Shown: positions 8,957-19,607, counted from the first letter of the stretch. The stretch: DNA of 64,000 nt from Sphingomonas spermidinifaciens (GCF_002351485.1 NZ_NWMW01000001.1:1364001-1428000); one strand, 5' to 3'. The notes: generated by a model not told the origin, from the sequence alone. Translations and numbers: made by a program.

Positions 8957-10465
8957 TCACGCCGCGCCCGCCAGCGTCTTTTGCCGGCGGCGCTGGACCG
9001 AGCTGCCGATACCCATCGATTCGCGATATTTGGCGACCGTCCGACGAGCAATGTCGAATCCCTTGGCATTGAGCAGTTCGACCAGCGTGTCGTCGGACAG
9101 GATCTTCTTGGGGTCTTCCGCGCCGATCAGTGCGCGGATTGCGCTCTTCACCGCCTCGGCCGACACCGCATCGCCGCCATCGGCCGACTGAATGGCGCTC
9201 GTGAAGAAATATTTGAGCTCGAACAGGCCACGCGCGCAGCTCAGATATTTGTTGCTGGTGACGCGGCTGACGGTCGATTCATGCATCTCGATCGCCTCGG
9301 CCACCCGCGCGAGGGTGAGCGGGCGCAGGTGCGCGACGCCGTGGAGGAAGAACGCCTCCTGCTGCTTCACGATCTCCGACGCCACCTTGATGATCGTCCG
9401 CTGACGCTGGTCGAGCGCCTTGACCAGCCAGTTCGCGCTGGCGAGGCAGTCGGACAGCCACGACTTGCCCACCTTGTCCTTGCCCGCGCTCCCCGACAGC
9501 TCGACATAATAGGCCCGGTTGACGAGCACGCGGGGGAGCGTCGCGGCATTGATCTCGACCGCCCAGCCATTGCCGCGCCTCGCCACGAAGATGTCGGGCA
9601 CGACGCTCTGCACCGGTTCGCCGCCATAACGGCAGCCGGGCTTGGGGTCATAGTCGCGCAGCTCGCGGATCATGTCGGCCATGTCCTCCTCGTCGACGCC
9701 GCAGATGCGGCGGAGCTGCGCGATCTGCCCGCGCGCGAGGAGGTCGAGATTGTCGATCAGCCGCGCCATCGCGGGATCGTAGCGATCGGCTTCCTTGGCC
9801 TGGAGCGCAATGCATTCGGCCAAATTGCGCGCGCCCACGCCGGTCGGGTCGAAGGTCTGAATGCACGCCAGCACCTGCTCGACCTGAATGAGCGGCACGC
9901 CCAGGCGCTGCGACACGTCGAGGAGATTGGCAGTCAGGTAACCGCACTCGTCGATCTGATCGATCAGGTGCGCGGCGACGAACAGGTCCGGGCCGGACAG
10001 CACCGCGCCCGCCTGAGCGAGGAGGTGGTCCTGCAGGCTCTCACCCGCCGCGGCGAAGCTGTCAAAGTCGGGCGCCTCGCCCTCCCCGCCGCCGCTGCCG
10101 GTCGCGCCCAGCCCAAGCGAGCCGTCGAGCCCGCCGACCGAGTCGCTGGCGCTGTCGTGGTGGAACGCCTCGACGCCCATGTCGACGTCGAGGCTTGCCT
10201 CGCCCGAGCCCGCGCCCATCGTGAGCAGCTCGTCGGCCTGCGCGGGTTCGTCGCGGGCGACAGGAGCGTCCTCGCCCCCCTCGCGCTCGCCGCCGCCGTC
10301 ATCCTCGCGCGCGGCCTCGAGCAGCGGGTTCTTCTCGATCTCCTCGGCGATGAACCCCTCGACCTCGAGGTTCGACAGCGCGAGCAGGCGTATCGCCTGC
10401 TGCAGCTGCGGCGTCATGACGAGCGATTGCGTCTGCCGAAGGTCTAGGCGCGGCGCGAGGCTCAT
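8957..10465 (-). CDS. rpoN: RNA polymerase sigma-54 factor
   Basis: A 502-residue RpoN. Region I is the glutamine-rich N-terminus (residues 1-50, with LRQTQSLVMTPQLQQAI). An acidic region II follows (about 55-135), then the core-binding and HTH parts. The diagnostic RpoN box ARRTVAKYRE is at residues 473-482. Sigma-54 directs promoters with -24/-12 elements and needs an enhancer-binding ATPase. None of those is in the window. It follows lptB by 33 bases on the same strand, an order found in many proteobacteria. Confidence 0.97.
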   Translation of the reverse strand: MSLAPRLDLRQTQSLVMTPQLQQAIRLLALSNLEVEGFIAEEIEKNPLLEAAREDDGGGEREGGEDAPVARDEPAQADELLTMGAGSGEASLDVDMGVEAFHHDSASDSVGGLDGSLGLGATGSGGGEGEAPDFDSFAAAGESLQDHLLAQAGAVLSGPDLFVAAHLIDQIDECGYLTANLLDVSQRLGVPLIQVEQVLACIQTFDPTGVGARNLAECIALQAKEADRYDPAMARLIDNLDLLARGQIAQLRRICGVDEEDMADMIRELRDYDPKPGCRYGGEPVQSVVPDIFVARRGNGWAVEINAATLPRVLVNRAYYVELSGSAGKDKVGKSWLSDCLASANWLVKALDQRQRTIIKVASEIVKQQEAFFLHGVAHLRPLTLARVAEAIEMHESTVSRVTSNKYLSCARGLFELKYFFTSAIQSADGGDAVSAEAVKSAIRALIGAEDPKKILSDDTLVELLNAKGFDIARRTVAKYRESMGIGSSVQRRRQKTLAGAA

Positions 10466-10498
10466 GGGCCAATCGGGGCAAAGGAGGCCGCCATCAAC

Positions 10499-11275
10499 TC
10501 AAAGCGAGAAGCTCTCGCCCAGATACAGGCGGCGGACATTGGCGTCGGCCACCAATTCCGCCGGGCTGCCTGCGAACAGCACACGGCCGTCGTAGATGAT
10601 GTAGGCGCGGTCGACGATCTCCAGGGTCTCGCGGACATTGTGATCGGTGATGAGCACGCCGATGTCGCGCTGCTTCAGGTCCTTCACCAGATCGCGGATA
10701 TCGGCGATCGAGATCGGGTCGATGCCCGCGAACGGCTCGTCGAGGAGCATGATCGACGGATCGGCGGCGAGCGCGCGGGCGATCTCCGCCCGCCGCCGCT
10801 CGCCGCCCGACAGCGCCATGGCGGGCGCATCGCGCAGGCGGGTGAGGCCGAACTCGTCGAGCAGCCGGTCGAGCTTGACCTGACGCGCCGCCTTGTCGGG
10901 TTCGGCGAGTTCGAGCACTGCGGAGATGTTCTTCTCGACGCTGAGCCCGCGGAAGATCGAGGTTTCCTGCGGCAGATAGCCGAGGCCAAGGATCGCGCGG
11001 CGATACATGGGCAGCGCGGTGATATCCTCGCCGTCGAGCATGATGCGGCCCGAATCGGGCTTCACCAGTCCCATCACTGAATAGAAGCTCGTCGTCTTGC
11101 CCGCACCGTTGGGCCCGAGCAGGCCGACTACCTCGCCGCGCGCGACGTTCATCGACACGTCGGTCAGGACGACGCGCTTGTCATAAGCCTTGGCGATCGA
11201 GACGACGGCGAGGCCTGTGTCGCTCGGCAGCTCGACGACGGTCGGCACTTCCTGGATGGTGGTGACGTCGTCCAT
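10499..11275 (-). CDS. lptB: LPS export ABC transporter ATP-binding protein LptB
   Basis: A 258-residue ABC ATPase. Walker A GPNGAGKTT is at residues 54-62, followed by signature LSGGERRRAEIARAL and Walker B IMLLDEPFAGIDP. The FAGIDPISIADI and ITDHNVRETL segments are typical of LptB. It powers LptFGC extraction of lipopolysaccharide (or a functional equivalent) from the inner membrane. About 20 extra residues precede the usual start. lptC and lptA, often directly upstream in proteobacteria, are not here; metK is. It probably shares an mRNA with rpoN. Confidence 0.95.
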   Translation of the reverse strand: MDDVTTIQEVPTVVELPSDTGLAVVSIAKAYDKRVVLTDVSMNVARGEVVGLLGPNGAGKTTSFYSVMGLVKPDSGRIMLDGEDITALPMYRRAILGLGYLPQETSIFRGLSVEKNISAVLELAEPDKAARQVKLDRLLDEFGLTRLRDAPAMALSGGERRRAEIARALAADPSIMLLDEPFAGIDPISIADIRDLVKDLKQRDIGVLITDHNVRETLEIVDRAYIIYDGRVLFAGSPAELVADANVRRLYLGESFSL

Positions 11276-11415
11276 CGATCGATCGGCTCCCGCGTTGCGG
11301 CGAGCCTTTTCGCGCCTTCCCCACCGCTTGGCAAGGTTCGTGCATATCGATGGCGGGCGGTTGTGGCGCCGGGGCGACAGGGCGCGCGCGATATTGAGGA
11401 GAGAAGAAGGGTGGT

Positions 11416-11432
11416 CCCGGGTCGAGCCCGGG
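11416..11432. repeat. Dispersed-type hairpin CCCGGG-TCGAG-CCCGGG
   Basis: Six-base perfect arms surround a TCGAG spacer in the lptB-metK intergenic space. It resembles the short GC-rich hairpins seen elsewhere in the window (11473, 19571, 58080) and is probably a relic of the same REP-like family. Confidence 0.45.
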
Positions 11433-11462
11433 CTACGGGGCTAGGAAGGCGACGGCTCCAAC

Positions 11463-11505
11463 AAACCCACGCCACCCCGGCTGCGAGCCGGGGTGACTTG
11501 GGTTT
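11463..11505 (-). terminator. Probable metK terminator built from a REP-like hairpin
   Basis: A perfect 10-bp stem CACCCCGGCT (11473-11482) and AGCCGGGGTG (11486-11495) with a 3-base loop is extended by AAACCCA (11463-11469) pairing with TGGGTTT (11499-11505), across a symmetrical 3-base internal loop. It starts four bases after the metK stop. On the leftward transcript the stem ends in a T-run (TGGGTTTG), so it may stop transcription. Confidence 0.6.
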
Positions 11506-11508
11506 CTC

Positions 11509-12693
<1,185 letters not shown>

Positions 12694-12713
12694 GCTTTCC
12701 CCGTGGGTTGGCA

Positions 12714-12728
12714 CCGGCGAGAGGCCGG
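12714..12728 (-). promoter_or_regulatory. Hairpin in metK leader
   Basis: On the leftward transcript CCGGC-CTCTC-GCCGG forms a 5-bp stem 12 bases before the GGGG of the metK ribosome site. Several small SAM-sensing RNAs precede metK in alphaproteobacteria, but this leader does not show the conserved sequence I would expect of SAM-II. I record only the hairpin. Confidence 0.3.
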
Positions 12729-12750
12729 ACTTCAAGATATAAAGCTATGG

Positions 12751-14334
12751 TTATATGAGGCCGTAGCGAGGTCGCCGCGGGATGGCAATCGCGACTGCCA
12801 GCATCAGCAGCACGACGATCGCCGCCGCAAGATTGCCCAGCCGCGAAAACAGGGTGGGCGGCAGCGCGGCGGGAATGGGTAGCTCGATCGCGCCGGCGCG
12901 GCGGATGCCGATCGTTCCGATCAGCCGGCCCTGGGCGTCGATCACCGCGGAGATACCGGTGGGTGTCGAGCGGATTACCGGCAGCCCTTCCTCGATCGCG
13001 CGCAGCCGCGCCTGGGCCAGGTGCTGCGGCGGACCCCATGCGCCGAACCAGGCGTCGTTCGAAGGATTGAAAAGCATGTCGGGCCGGTTCGCCCGATCCA
13101 CCACCTCGCCCGAGAAGATGATCTCGTAGCAGATCTGCATGCCGACCGATCCGAAGCCGGGCACCGCAAGCGTCCGGGGTCCCGGCCCCGCCAGATAGTC
13201 GATCTCGCCAGCCACCAGCCGCGACAGGCCAATACGCGACAGGATCGGCCGCATCGGCAGATACTCGCCATAGGGCACCAGATGCGCCTTGTCGTAACGC
13301 TGCGGCCCCAGCTTGCCCGCGGGATCGAGGACGAAGATGGCGTTGCCCGCGCCCTTAAGCTCGCGCCGCTCATCGAACTCGATCGCGGTCGAGCCGATGA
13401 GCGCCATATCGCGCGGCCCCAAGAGCGACGCGATCCGCCCGCGCGTGACCGGTGCAGTTCCCTTGTAATACCAGTCGGCGGGATAACCGTCCTCGACATA
13501 ATAGTTCACCGCGCCTTCGGGCCAGACGAGCAGGCGCGGGTGGCGCTGCGGCCGGCCTGACTGGTCGATCATCGCCTCGAGGATGCGAAGGTCGTAATTT
13601 CCGTCCTGCATCGCTTCCTGCCCGACATTGGGCTGGACGACGCGGACGCGCGGCGTGTCGGGGCCGACGCGCTGCGGGATCGGATGGGCTGAGGCGAACA
13701 CGCCCGCCAGCAACAGGCCCGCCGCGGCTACCGCCGGCATCCGCCAGCGCCGCCAGCCGACCAGCAACATCAGCGCGCCGGCGATCGCGACGGTGATGCC
13801 CGACAGCGCATAAGTGCCGACGAACGCGGCGATGCGCGCGACGCTCAATAGCGGCAGCCAGACGACCGCGACCGGGTTCCAGGCATAGCCGGTGAACATC
13901 GTCGCGCGCAGCCACTCGGTCGCGATCCAGGCGGCGGCGAAGACGAGGACGTAGCTGCCCCCCGGCTCGGTCGTCCGGTCCCCTGCCGAGCGCGGGCTGG
14001 CGAGCCGCCACGCAAGCCCTGCCGCCATTGCCGGATAGACCGCGAGATAGAGCGCCAGCAGGACGACCGCAATGTAGCCGAGCACCGGCGGCATCTTGTC
14101 CTGATAGTCGAAGGCGTGCTGGATCCAGTTGTTGCCGATCGTGAAATGCCCGACGCCGAAGGTCCAGCCGCGCAAGCATGCCGCCTTGAGGCTGGGCGCG
14201 TCATGGACGATCCACATGAGCAGCGCGAGCGCGGCTATAGTGACGGGGAACAGCTGAAGCGGCGCAAAGCCGGTCGCCGACAGTGCGCCGGCGATCAGCA
14301 GCGTGAGGTAGGGGTGGCTGGCGAGGCGCGTCAC
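12751..14334 (-). CDS. lnt: Apolipoprotein N-acyltransferase
   Basis: A 527-residue inner-membrane enzyme that adds the third acyl chain to lipoproteins. The N-terminal half has about six to seven hydrophobic helices (to roughly residue 215). The periplasmic nitrilase domain follows with the Glu-Lys-Cys triad visible as LLVWPEGAVNY, DKAHLVPYGEYLP and MQICYEIIFSG. A final helix lies near the C-terminus, with VVLLMLAVAIAI. Length is normal. It lies directly upstream of metK on the same strand. Confidence 0.95.
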   Translation of the reverse strand: MTRLASHPYLTLLIAGALSATGFAPLQLFPVTIAALALLMWIVHDAPSLKAACLRGWTFGVGHFTIGNNWIQHAFDYQDKMPPVLGYIAVVLLALYLAVYPAMAAGLAWRLASPRSAGDRTTEPGGSYVLVFAAAWIATEWLRATMFTGYAWNPVAVVWLPLLSVARIAAFVGTYALSGITVAIAGALMLLVGWRRWRMPAVAAAGLLLAGVFASAHPIPQRVGPDTPRVRVVQPNVGQEAMQDGNYDLRILEAMIDQSGRPQRHPRLLVWPEGAVNYYVEDGYPADWYYKGTAPVTRGRIASLLGPRDMALIGSTAIEFDERRELKGAGNAIFVLDPAGKLGPQRYDKAHLVPYGEYLPMRPILSRIGLSRLVAGEIDYLAGPGPRTLAVPGFGSVGMQICYEIIFSGEVVDRANRPDMLFNPSNDAWFGAWGPPQHLAQARLRAIEEGLPVIRSTPTGISAVIDAQGRLIGTIGIRRAGAIELPIPAALPPTLFSRLGNLAAAIVVLLMLAVAIAIPRRPRYGLI

Positions 14335-14383
14335 GCACCCCTCCGGTCGTCCCGAGCGAGGTCGAGCGACGAACGGAGGTTGG

Positions 14384-16444
14384 TCACGCCCCGGTCTCCA
14401 CCCCCAGCTGCCACAGCACGAACGCGTTCTCCTCCGCAGCTTCCTTCAGGCTTTCCCACCGTCCCGACTTGCCGCCATGGCCCGCACCCATCTGCGTCTT
14501 GAGCACGAGCACGTTGTCGTCGGTCTTCATCGCGCGCAGCTTCGCGGCGAACTTGGCGGGTTCCCAATAGGTGACCCGTGGGTCGTTGAGGCCGCCGCCG
14601 ATCCAGAGCGCCGGATAGGCCTGTGCCTTGACGTTGTCATAGGGCGAGTAGCTGCGGATCAGGTCGAACGCCGCCTTGTCCTCGATCGGGTTGCCCCATT
14701 CGGGCCATTCGCCGGGGGTGAGCGGCAGAGTGGCGTCCATCATCGTGTTGAGCACATCGACGAAGGGCACATCGACCACCGCCACCCGCCACAATTCGGG
14801 GTCGGAATTGATCACCGCACCCATCAGCTCGCCGCCCGCCGACCGCCCGGCAATGGCGATGTTGCCGGCGCTGGTGAAGCCGCGCTCGATCAGCCCCTTT
14901 GCCACATCGACGAAGTCGTTGAACGTGTTGGTCCGCTTCTCGAGCTTGCCGTCGAGATACCATTGCTGGCCAAGGTCGTCGCCGCCGCGAATATGCGCGA
15001 TGGCAAAGGCGACCCCGCGGTCGAGGAAGCTCATCCGGCTGGTCGAGAAGCCCGGCGGCACCGCATAGCCATAGGCGCCGTACGCATAGAGATAGAGCTT
15101 GCCCGACCCATCGCGCGGAAAGCCCGCGGGATAAACAATCGAGCACGGCACCTCGGTCCCGTCGCGCGCAGTGATCTTCAGCCGCTCGGTCGCGTATTTC
15201 GACGCGTCGTAGCCCGAGGGAATCTCCTGGACCTTGAGAACCTCCAGCTCGCCGGTGCCGACATGATAGTCATAGACGGTGCCCGGCGTGACCATTGATT
15301 CATAGCCGAGCCGCAGCGTCTGGATCGCATATTCGGGATTGTCGCCGACCCCCGCGACATAGCTCGCCTCCGGGAAGGGGATGCGCGTCGGCGCGCCGCC
15401 TTCGTATCGGTGCAGCTCGATCTGGTCGAGCCCGTCCTTGCGCCCCTCGACCACGAAGAAGTCGGCGAAGCAGGTGACGTCGGTCATGTAGAAATGCCGG
15501 CTCGGCCCGATCCGCTCGACCCAGTCGGTGGGGTTGTCGAGGCTTGCCGTCACCAGACGGAAGTTCGGGTCCACGTCGTTGGTGTGGATGAACAACGTGC
15601 CGTCATGCTCGTCCACGTCATATTCGCGCCCCACCTGTCGCGGCGCGACGCAAAGGAGCGGCGCGGTCACGTCGTCGGCGGGAAGGAGGTAGACCTCGCT
15701 GGTCACATGGTCGCCCGATGCGATGACGATGAAGCGCTGCGACTGGGTCTCGCTCACGCCGACGCGGAAGCCCTCGTCCGCCTCGCGATAGAGTTCGGTG
15801 TCCTCGCCCCCACCCAGCCGGTGCAGCATCACGCGGTCGGTGCGCCACTGTTCGTTGGCTGGGGTGTAGAGCAGCCCCGTGCCGTCCGCGGTCCAGACCA
15901 GCGCGCCAAGCGTGCCCGGGATGATGTCGGGCAGGTGCTCACCGGTCGCCAGATCCTTGATCCGCGCCTCGAACCGCTCCGAACCGTCGGTGTCGGTGGC
16001 ATAGGCGAGCAGGCGGCCGTCGCGGCTGATCGACAGCGCACCGAGGCGGAAATATTCCTTGCCCTCGGCCAGCGCGGGTTCGTCGAGGATCAGTTCGTCA
16101 GGCCCACCGGCGACGGGCTTGCGCCACCAGCGGCGATATTCGCCGCCCTCCTCGAAATCGGTCCAGTAGAGCCAGTCGCCGTCCTTTTGCGGAACGGTCG
16201 ACTCGTCCTCCTTGATCCGCCCGCGCATCTCCTTGAACAGCTTGTCGGCAAGCGGCTTGAGGGGCGCCATCACCGCGTCGTGATAGGCGTTCTCGGCCTT
16301 CAGATAGTCGAGGATTTCCTCATCCTTGACCTCGGGATAGCCGGGGTCGCGCAGCCACGCATAGGGATCGTCGATCGTCTGGCCGTGGGCGGTGAAGCTG
16401 TGGGCACGCTGCGCCGCGATTGGCGGCTGGGGGAGAGCGGTCAT
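14384..16444 (-). CDS. ptrB: Oligopeptidase B (S9A family peptidase)
   Basis: A 686-residue serine peptidase. The N-terminus DDPYAWLRDPGYPEV and a beta-propeller (roughly residues 70-400) precede an alpha/beta hydrolase domain. The nucleophile serine is in AGRSAGGELMGAVIN, a form typical of oligopeptidase B. HIRGGDDLGQQWY precedes it and the catalytic histidine is in GAGHGGKSGR. It cleaves short peptides after Arg or Lys in the cytoplasm. No signal peptide is seen. It lies nine bases after the APC permease on the same strand, which suggests a peptide and amino-acid utilisation unit. Confidence 0.93.
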   Translation of the reverse strand: MTALPQPPIAAQRAHSFTAHGQTIDDPYAWLRDPGYPEVKDEEILDYLKAENAYHDAVMAPLKPLADKLFKEMRGRIKEDESTVPQKDGDWLYWTDFEEGGEYRRWWRKPVAGGPDELILDEPALAEGKEYFRLGALSISRDGRLLAYATDTDGSERFEARIKDLATGEHLPDIIPGTLGALVWTADGTGLLYTPANEQWRTDRVMLHRLGGGEDTELYREADEGFRVGVSETQSQRFIVIASGDHVTSEVYLLPADDVTAPLLCVAPRQVGREYDVDEHDGTLFIHTNDVDPNFRLVTASLDNPTDWVERIGPSRHFYMTDVTCFADFFVVEGRKDGLDQIELHRYEGGAPTRIPFPEASYVAGVGDNPEYAIQTLRLGYESMVTPGTVYDYHVGTGELEVLKVQEIPSGYDASKYATERLKITARDGTEVPCSIVYPAGFPRDGSGKLYLYAYGAYGYAVPPGFSTSRMSFLDRGVAFAIAHIRGGDDLGQQWYLDGKLEKRTNTFNDFVDVAKGLIERGFTSAGNIAIAGRSAGGELMGAVINSDPELWRVAVVDVPFVDVLNTMMDATLPLTPGEWPEWGNPIEDKAAFDLIRSYSPYDNVKAQAYPALWIGGGLNDPRVTYWEPAKFAAKLRAMKTDDNVLVLKTQMGAGHGGKSGRWESLKEAAEENAFVLWQLGVETGA

Positions 16445-16453
16445 GCCCCTCCC

Positions 16454-17701
16454 CTAGCCGCGCGTCCCGCTGCGCAGCAAGGGGACGATGAGGGCGAGCA
16501 GCAACGCCATCACGCCGATCGCCAGCGCGCTCGTCCAAGGGTCCTCCACGATGAAGGCGATGGCGAGCGCAAGGTTGATCGCGCCCGAGACGAGCGCCGG
16601 CCATGGATACAGCGGCATCCGCCACGGCCGATCGAGCGCGGGCTCGCGCCGCCGCACGACGATCGCGGCGGCATTGACCGCGACGCCGACCAGCGCGAGC
16701 AGGGCGCCGCCGATCGCGGTGGCGACGAGCGCGGCGCGCGGCGTGCCGCCCTCCGCCACGCCCGCCAGCGCCCGCAGATCGAACCTCCGCCCGATCGCGA
16801 ACAGGATGCGCGGGAGGAACATCAAGAGCACGCCCAGAATCGTCGCCAGCGAGACAAGCGACACGACCGTCATCGCCGCATCCGCCCTCGCGCCAAGCAC
16901 GCGGCCCGCGGCATCGGCGGCGACCAGCGTGGACTTCGCCATCTCGGCCGGGGTCAGGACGTGGAGCATCGCCGCGTTGAGGCCGACGAACACCGCCGTC
17001 ACCAGCGCTATGCCGATGAAGGTCCCGCGCACCAGCTGGCGCGGGTTGCGCAGCTCCTCCGCGAAGTAAGCCGCGCCGTTCCAGCCATAGTAGGTGCCGT
17101 AGATCGCCCGGAACGCGCCGATCGCGGCGACCAGAGTGATCGCGCCGCCCGTCACCGGCTCGGCCGCCACCGTGTCGCCGCGCGCAAAAGCAAGCGCCGC
17201 GATGAGCGCCAGGAACAGCACCGCCTTGATCGCACTGCCCACTTCCTGCGCCGCGGCGGCGGCGCGCGTGCCCGTCCACTGCACCGCCAGCATCGCCGCG
17301 ATCAGCAGCACCGCGACGACCGGGATCGGCAGGCCGCCATCGGCCCCCAGCCGTCCCAGATACTCGGCGAAGACCACGGCGATGAACGCCACCGCGCCCA
17401 GATTGCCCAGCCAGTCGGCCAGCCCCGCCGCCAGCCCGGCGACCGGCCCGAACGCCCGACGCACGAACGCATAGGGGCCGCCGGCCTCGCCGATCGAGGT
17501 CGCGAGTTCGACGGTCGAGCAGGCGTCGATCGCCGCGATGACGCCGCCCGCCAGCCACAGGAGCAGCATCAGCTCGGCATCGGGCACGGCTGCTGCGACG
17601 AGGCCCGGCGTGCGCAGGATACCCTGGCCGATCGTGCCGCCCACCACTGCCGCCACCGCGAATGCCGCGCCGAGCACGCGCAGCAATCTCGTCCCGCTCA
17701 T
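16454..17701 (-). CDS. APC family amino-acid permease
   Basis: A 415-residue integral membrane protein with about 12 helices. It has the APC N-terminal glycine-rich unwound helix GGTIGQGILRTPG (about residues 21-33) and IDACSTVELATSIGEAGGPYAFV, where amino-acid backbones are bound in this family. Candidate substrates are neutral amino acids, but the sequence does not say which. It is upstream of oligopeptidase B and divergent from aminopeptidase P (68-base gap), so all three may share control. It is slightly shorter than the usual 430-480 residues. Confidence 0.87.
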   Translation of the reverse strand: MSGTRLLRVLGAAFAVAAVVGGTIGQGILRTPGLVAAAVPDAELMLLLWLAGGVIAAIDACSTVELATSIGEAGGPYAFVRRAFGPVAGLAAGLADWLGNLGAVAFIAVVFAEYLGRLGADGGLPIPVVAVLLIAAMLAVQWTGTRAAAAAQEVGSAIKAVLFLALIAALAFARGDTVAAEPVTGGAITLVAAIGAFRAIYGTYYGWNGAAYFAEELRNPRQLVRGTFIGIALVTAVFVGLNAAMLHVLTPAEMAKSTLVAADAAGRVLGARADAAMTVVSLVSLATILGVLLMFLPRILFAIGRRFDLRALAGVAEGGTPRAALVATAIGGALLALVGVAVNAAAIVVRRREPALDRPWRMPLYPWPALVSGAINLALAIAFIVEDPWTSALAIGVMALLLALIVPLLRSGTRG

Positions 17702-17769
17702 CCGCCATTCCCCATGCCTCGACTTAGGACCGGCGGCGGCGGTAAGGGAAGCGGCAAAGGAGCATTCCC

Positions 17770-19566
17770 ATGTCCACCCATGCCGACCGCCTCGCCGCGC
17801 TGCGCGCGCAGTTGAAGCGCCAGTCGCTCGACGGCTTCGTCGTGCCGCTGACGGACGAGCATCTGTCCGAATATGTCGGCGCCTATGCCCAGCGCCTCGC
17901 CTGGCTGACGGGGTTCGAGGGGTCGGCGGGGACCGCGGTCGTGCTGCCGGCGGAAGCGGCGATCTTCACCGACGGGCGCTATACGCTGCAGGTGCGCGAG
18001 CAGGTGTCGGCGGACCATTGGGCCTATGTCGGCGTGCCCGCGACGAGCGTGTCGGGCTGGCTCGCCGAGCATGCGCCGGGCGGCGCGCGGATCGGCTACG
18101 ACCCGTGGCTCCACACCCGCGCTTGGGTCGAGGAGGCGCGGCGCGCGCTTGCGGCCAAGGGCGCCGAGCTGGTCGCGGTCGAGGGCAATCCGATCGACGC
18201 CGTCTGGACCGGGCGCCCCGAGATGTCGCCCGCGCCGCTCGCCGCCTATCCCGACGCGCTTGCCGGGCGCAGCGCCGCCGACAAGCGCGGCGAGATCGCC
18301 GAGTGGCTAAGCAAGCGGCGCGCCGACGCCGTCGTCCTGTCGGCGCTCGACGCGATCGCCTGGACCTTCAACGTTCGCGGGGCGGACGTCGAGAGCACGC
18401 CGGTCGCGCTCGCCTATGCGATCGTCCATGGCGACGCGACCGCGGACCTGTTCGTCGACGAAGGCAAGCTGACCGACGAGGTGCGCCGCCACCTCGGCAA
18501 CGCCGTGCGCCTGCATCCGCGCGCCGCGTTCGCGGGCGCGCTCGGCGGCTTTGCGGGCAAGCGGGTAGTCGCCGATCCGGCCGGCTCGGTCGCGGCGATC
18601 TTCGACGCGCTGGAGGCGGGCGGCGCGACTGTGGTGGCGACGCGCGATCCCGTCGTCCTTGCCAAAGCGATCAAGAACCCCGCCGAGATCGCCGGCCACG
18701 ACGCCGCGCAGCTGCGCGACGCGGGCGCGATGGTGCGCTTCCTCAAATGGATCGAGGCCGAGGCGCCCAAGGGCGGCCAGACCGAACTGTCCGCCGCGGC
18801 CAAGCTTCGCGAATTCCGCGAGGCGACCGGCGCACTCAAGGACGTGTCATTCTCGTCGATCTCGGCCACCGGCCCGCACGGCGCGATCCCGCATTATCAC
18901 GTCACCGAAGCGTCGAGCCTGCCGATCGAGCCGGGCCAACTGTTCCTGATCGATTCGGGCGGCCAGTATCTCGACGGCACCACCGACATCACTCGCGTCG
19001 TGCCCGTGGGCGCGCCGACCGCGGAGATGCGCGATCGCTTCACCCGCGTGCTGAAGGGGCACATCGCCATCGCCACCGCGCTCTTCCCCGACGGAACGGT
19101 GGGCGCGCAGCTCGACAGCTTTGCGCGCCGGCCGCTCTGGGACGCGGGGCTCGATTATGCGCACGGCACCGGCCATGGCGTCGGCGCCTATCTGTCGGTT
19201 CATGAAGGGCCCCAGCGCATCGCCGCGCCCAATTACCCGGGCGGCGGGCCGGCCGAGCCGCTGCGCGCCGGCATGATCCTCTCGAACGAGCCCGGCTACT
19301 ACAAGGCCGGCGAATACGGCATCCGCATCGAAAACCTGATCCTCGTCGAACCGCGCACGATCGCCGGCGCAGACCGCCCGATGCTCGGCTTCCGCACGCT
19401 CACCTTTGTCCCGATCGAGCGCGATCTGATCGAGCCGGGGCTCTTGTCGGCGGAGGAGCGGGCCTGGCTCGACGCCTATCACGCCGAGGTGCTGGCAAAG
19501 GTCGGCCCGTCGCTCGACGCCGAGCATCAGGCCTGGCTTGCGGCGAAGTGCGCGCCGCTTCCTTAG
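17770..19566 (+). CDS. pepP: Xaa-Pro aminopeptidase P (M24B)
   Basis: A 598-residue, three-domain aminopeptidase P of the long XPNPEP1-like type. Two creatinase-like N-terminal domains (about 1-150 and 150-310) precede the pita-bread catalytic domain. Metal ligands are visible in order: IDSGGQYLDGTTDITR (two Asp), GTGHGVGAYLSVHEGP (His), NEPGYY (Glu) and RIENLILVE (Glu). It removes the N-terminal residue before proline using Mn or Co. No signal peptide is seen, so it is cytoplasmic. It is divergent from the APC permease and converges on pgi with a strong hairpin between. Confidence 0.95.
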   Translation: MSTHADRLAALRAQLKRQSLDGFVVPLTDEHLSEYVGAYAQRLAWLTGFEGSAGTAVVLPAEAAIFTDGRYTLQVREQVSADHWAYVGVPATSVSGWLAEHAPGGARIGYDPWLHTRAWVEEARRALAAKGAELVAVEGNPIDAVWTGRPEMSPAPLAAYPDALAGRSAADKRGEIAEWLSKRRADAVVLSALDAIAWTFNVRGADVESTPVALAYAIVHGDATADLFVDEGKLTDEVRRHLGNAVRLHPRAAFAGALGGFAGKRVVADPAGSVAAIFDALEAGGATVVATRDPVVLAKAIKNPAEIAGHDAAQLRDAGAMVRFLKWIEAEAPKGGQTELSAAAKLREFREATGALKDVSFSSISATGPHGAIPHYHVTEASSLPIEPGQLFLIDSGGQYLDGTTDITRVVPVGAPTAEMRDRFTRVLKGHIAIATALFPDGTVGAQLDSFARRPLWDAGLDYAHGTGHGVGAYLSVHEGPQRIAAPNYPGGGPAEPLRAGMILSNEPGYYKAGEYGIRIENLILVEPRTIAGADRPMLGFRTLTFVPIERDLIEPGLLSAEERAWLDAYHAEVLAKVGPSLDAEHQAWLAAKCAPLP

Positions 19567-19570
19567 CATA

Positions 19571-19603
19571 TTCGTCACCCCGGACTTGATCCGGGGTGAC
19601 GAA
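19571..19603. terminator. 14-bp REP-like hairpin between pepP and pgi (likely bidirectional terminator)
   Basis: TTCGTCACCCCGGA (19571-19584) and TCCGGGGTGACGAA (19590-19603) form a perfect 14-bp stem with loop CTTGA. It begins five bases after the pepP stop and ends five bases before the pgi stop, so it serves both convergent genes. A close copy with one mismatch is at 58080-58110. There is no T-run, so the terminator role is inferred from place and stem strength. Confidence 0.65.
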
Positions 19604-19607
19604 CAGG

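Noticed and set aside
15410..17815. An 801-residue + strand open frame opposite oligopeptidase B and the APC permease
   Set aside because: Low-complexity Arg/His/Gln-rich translation, antisense to two well-supported genes.
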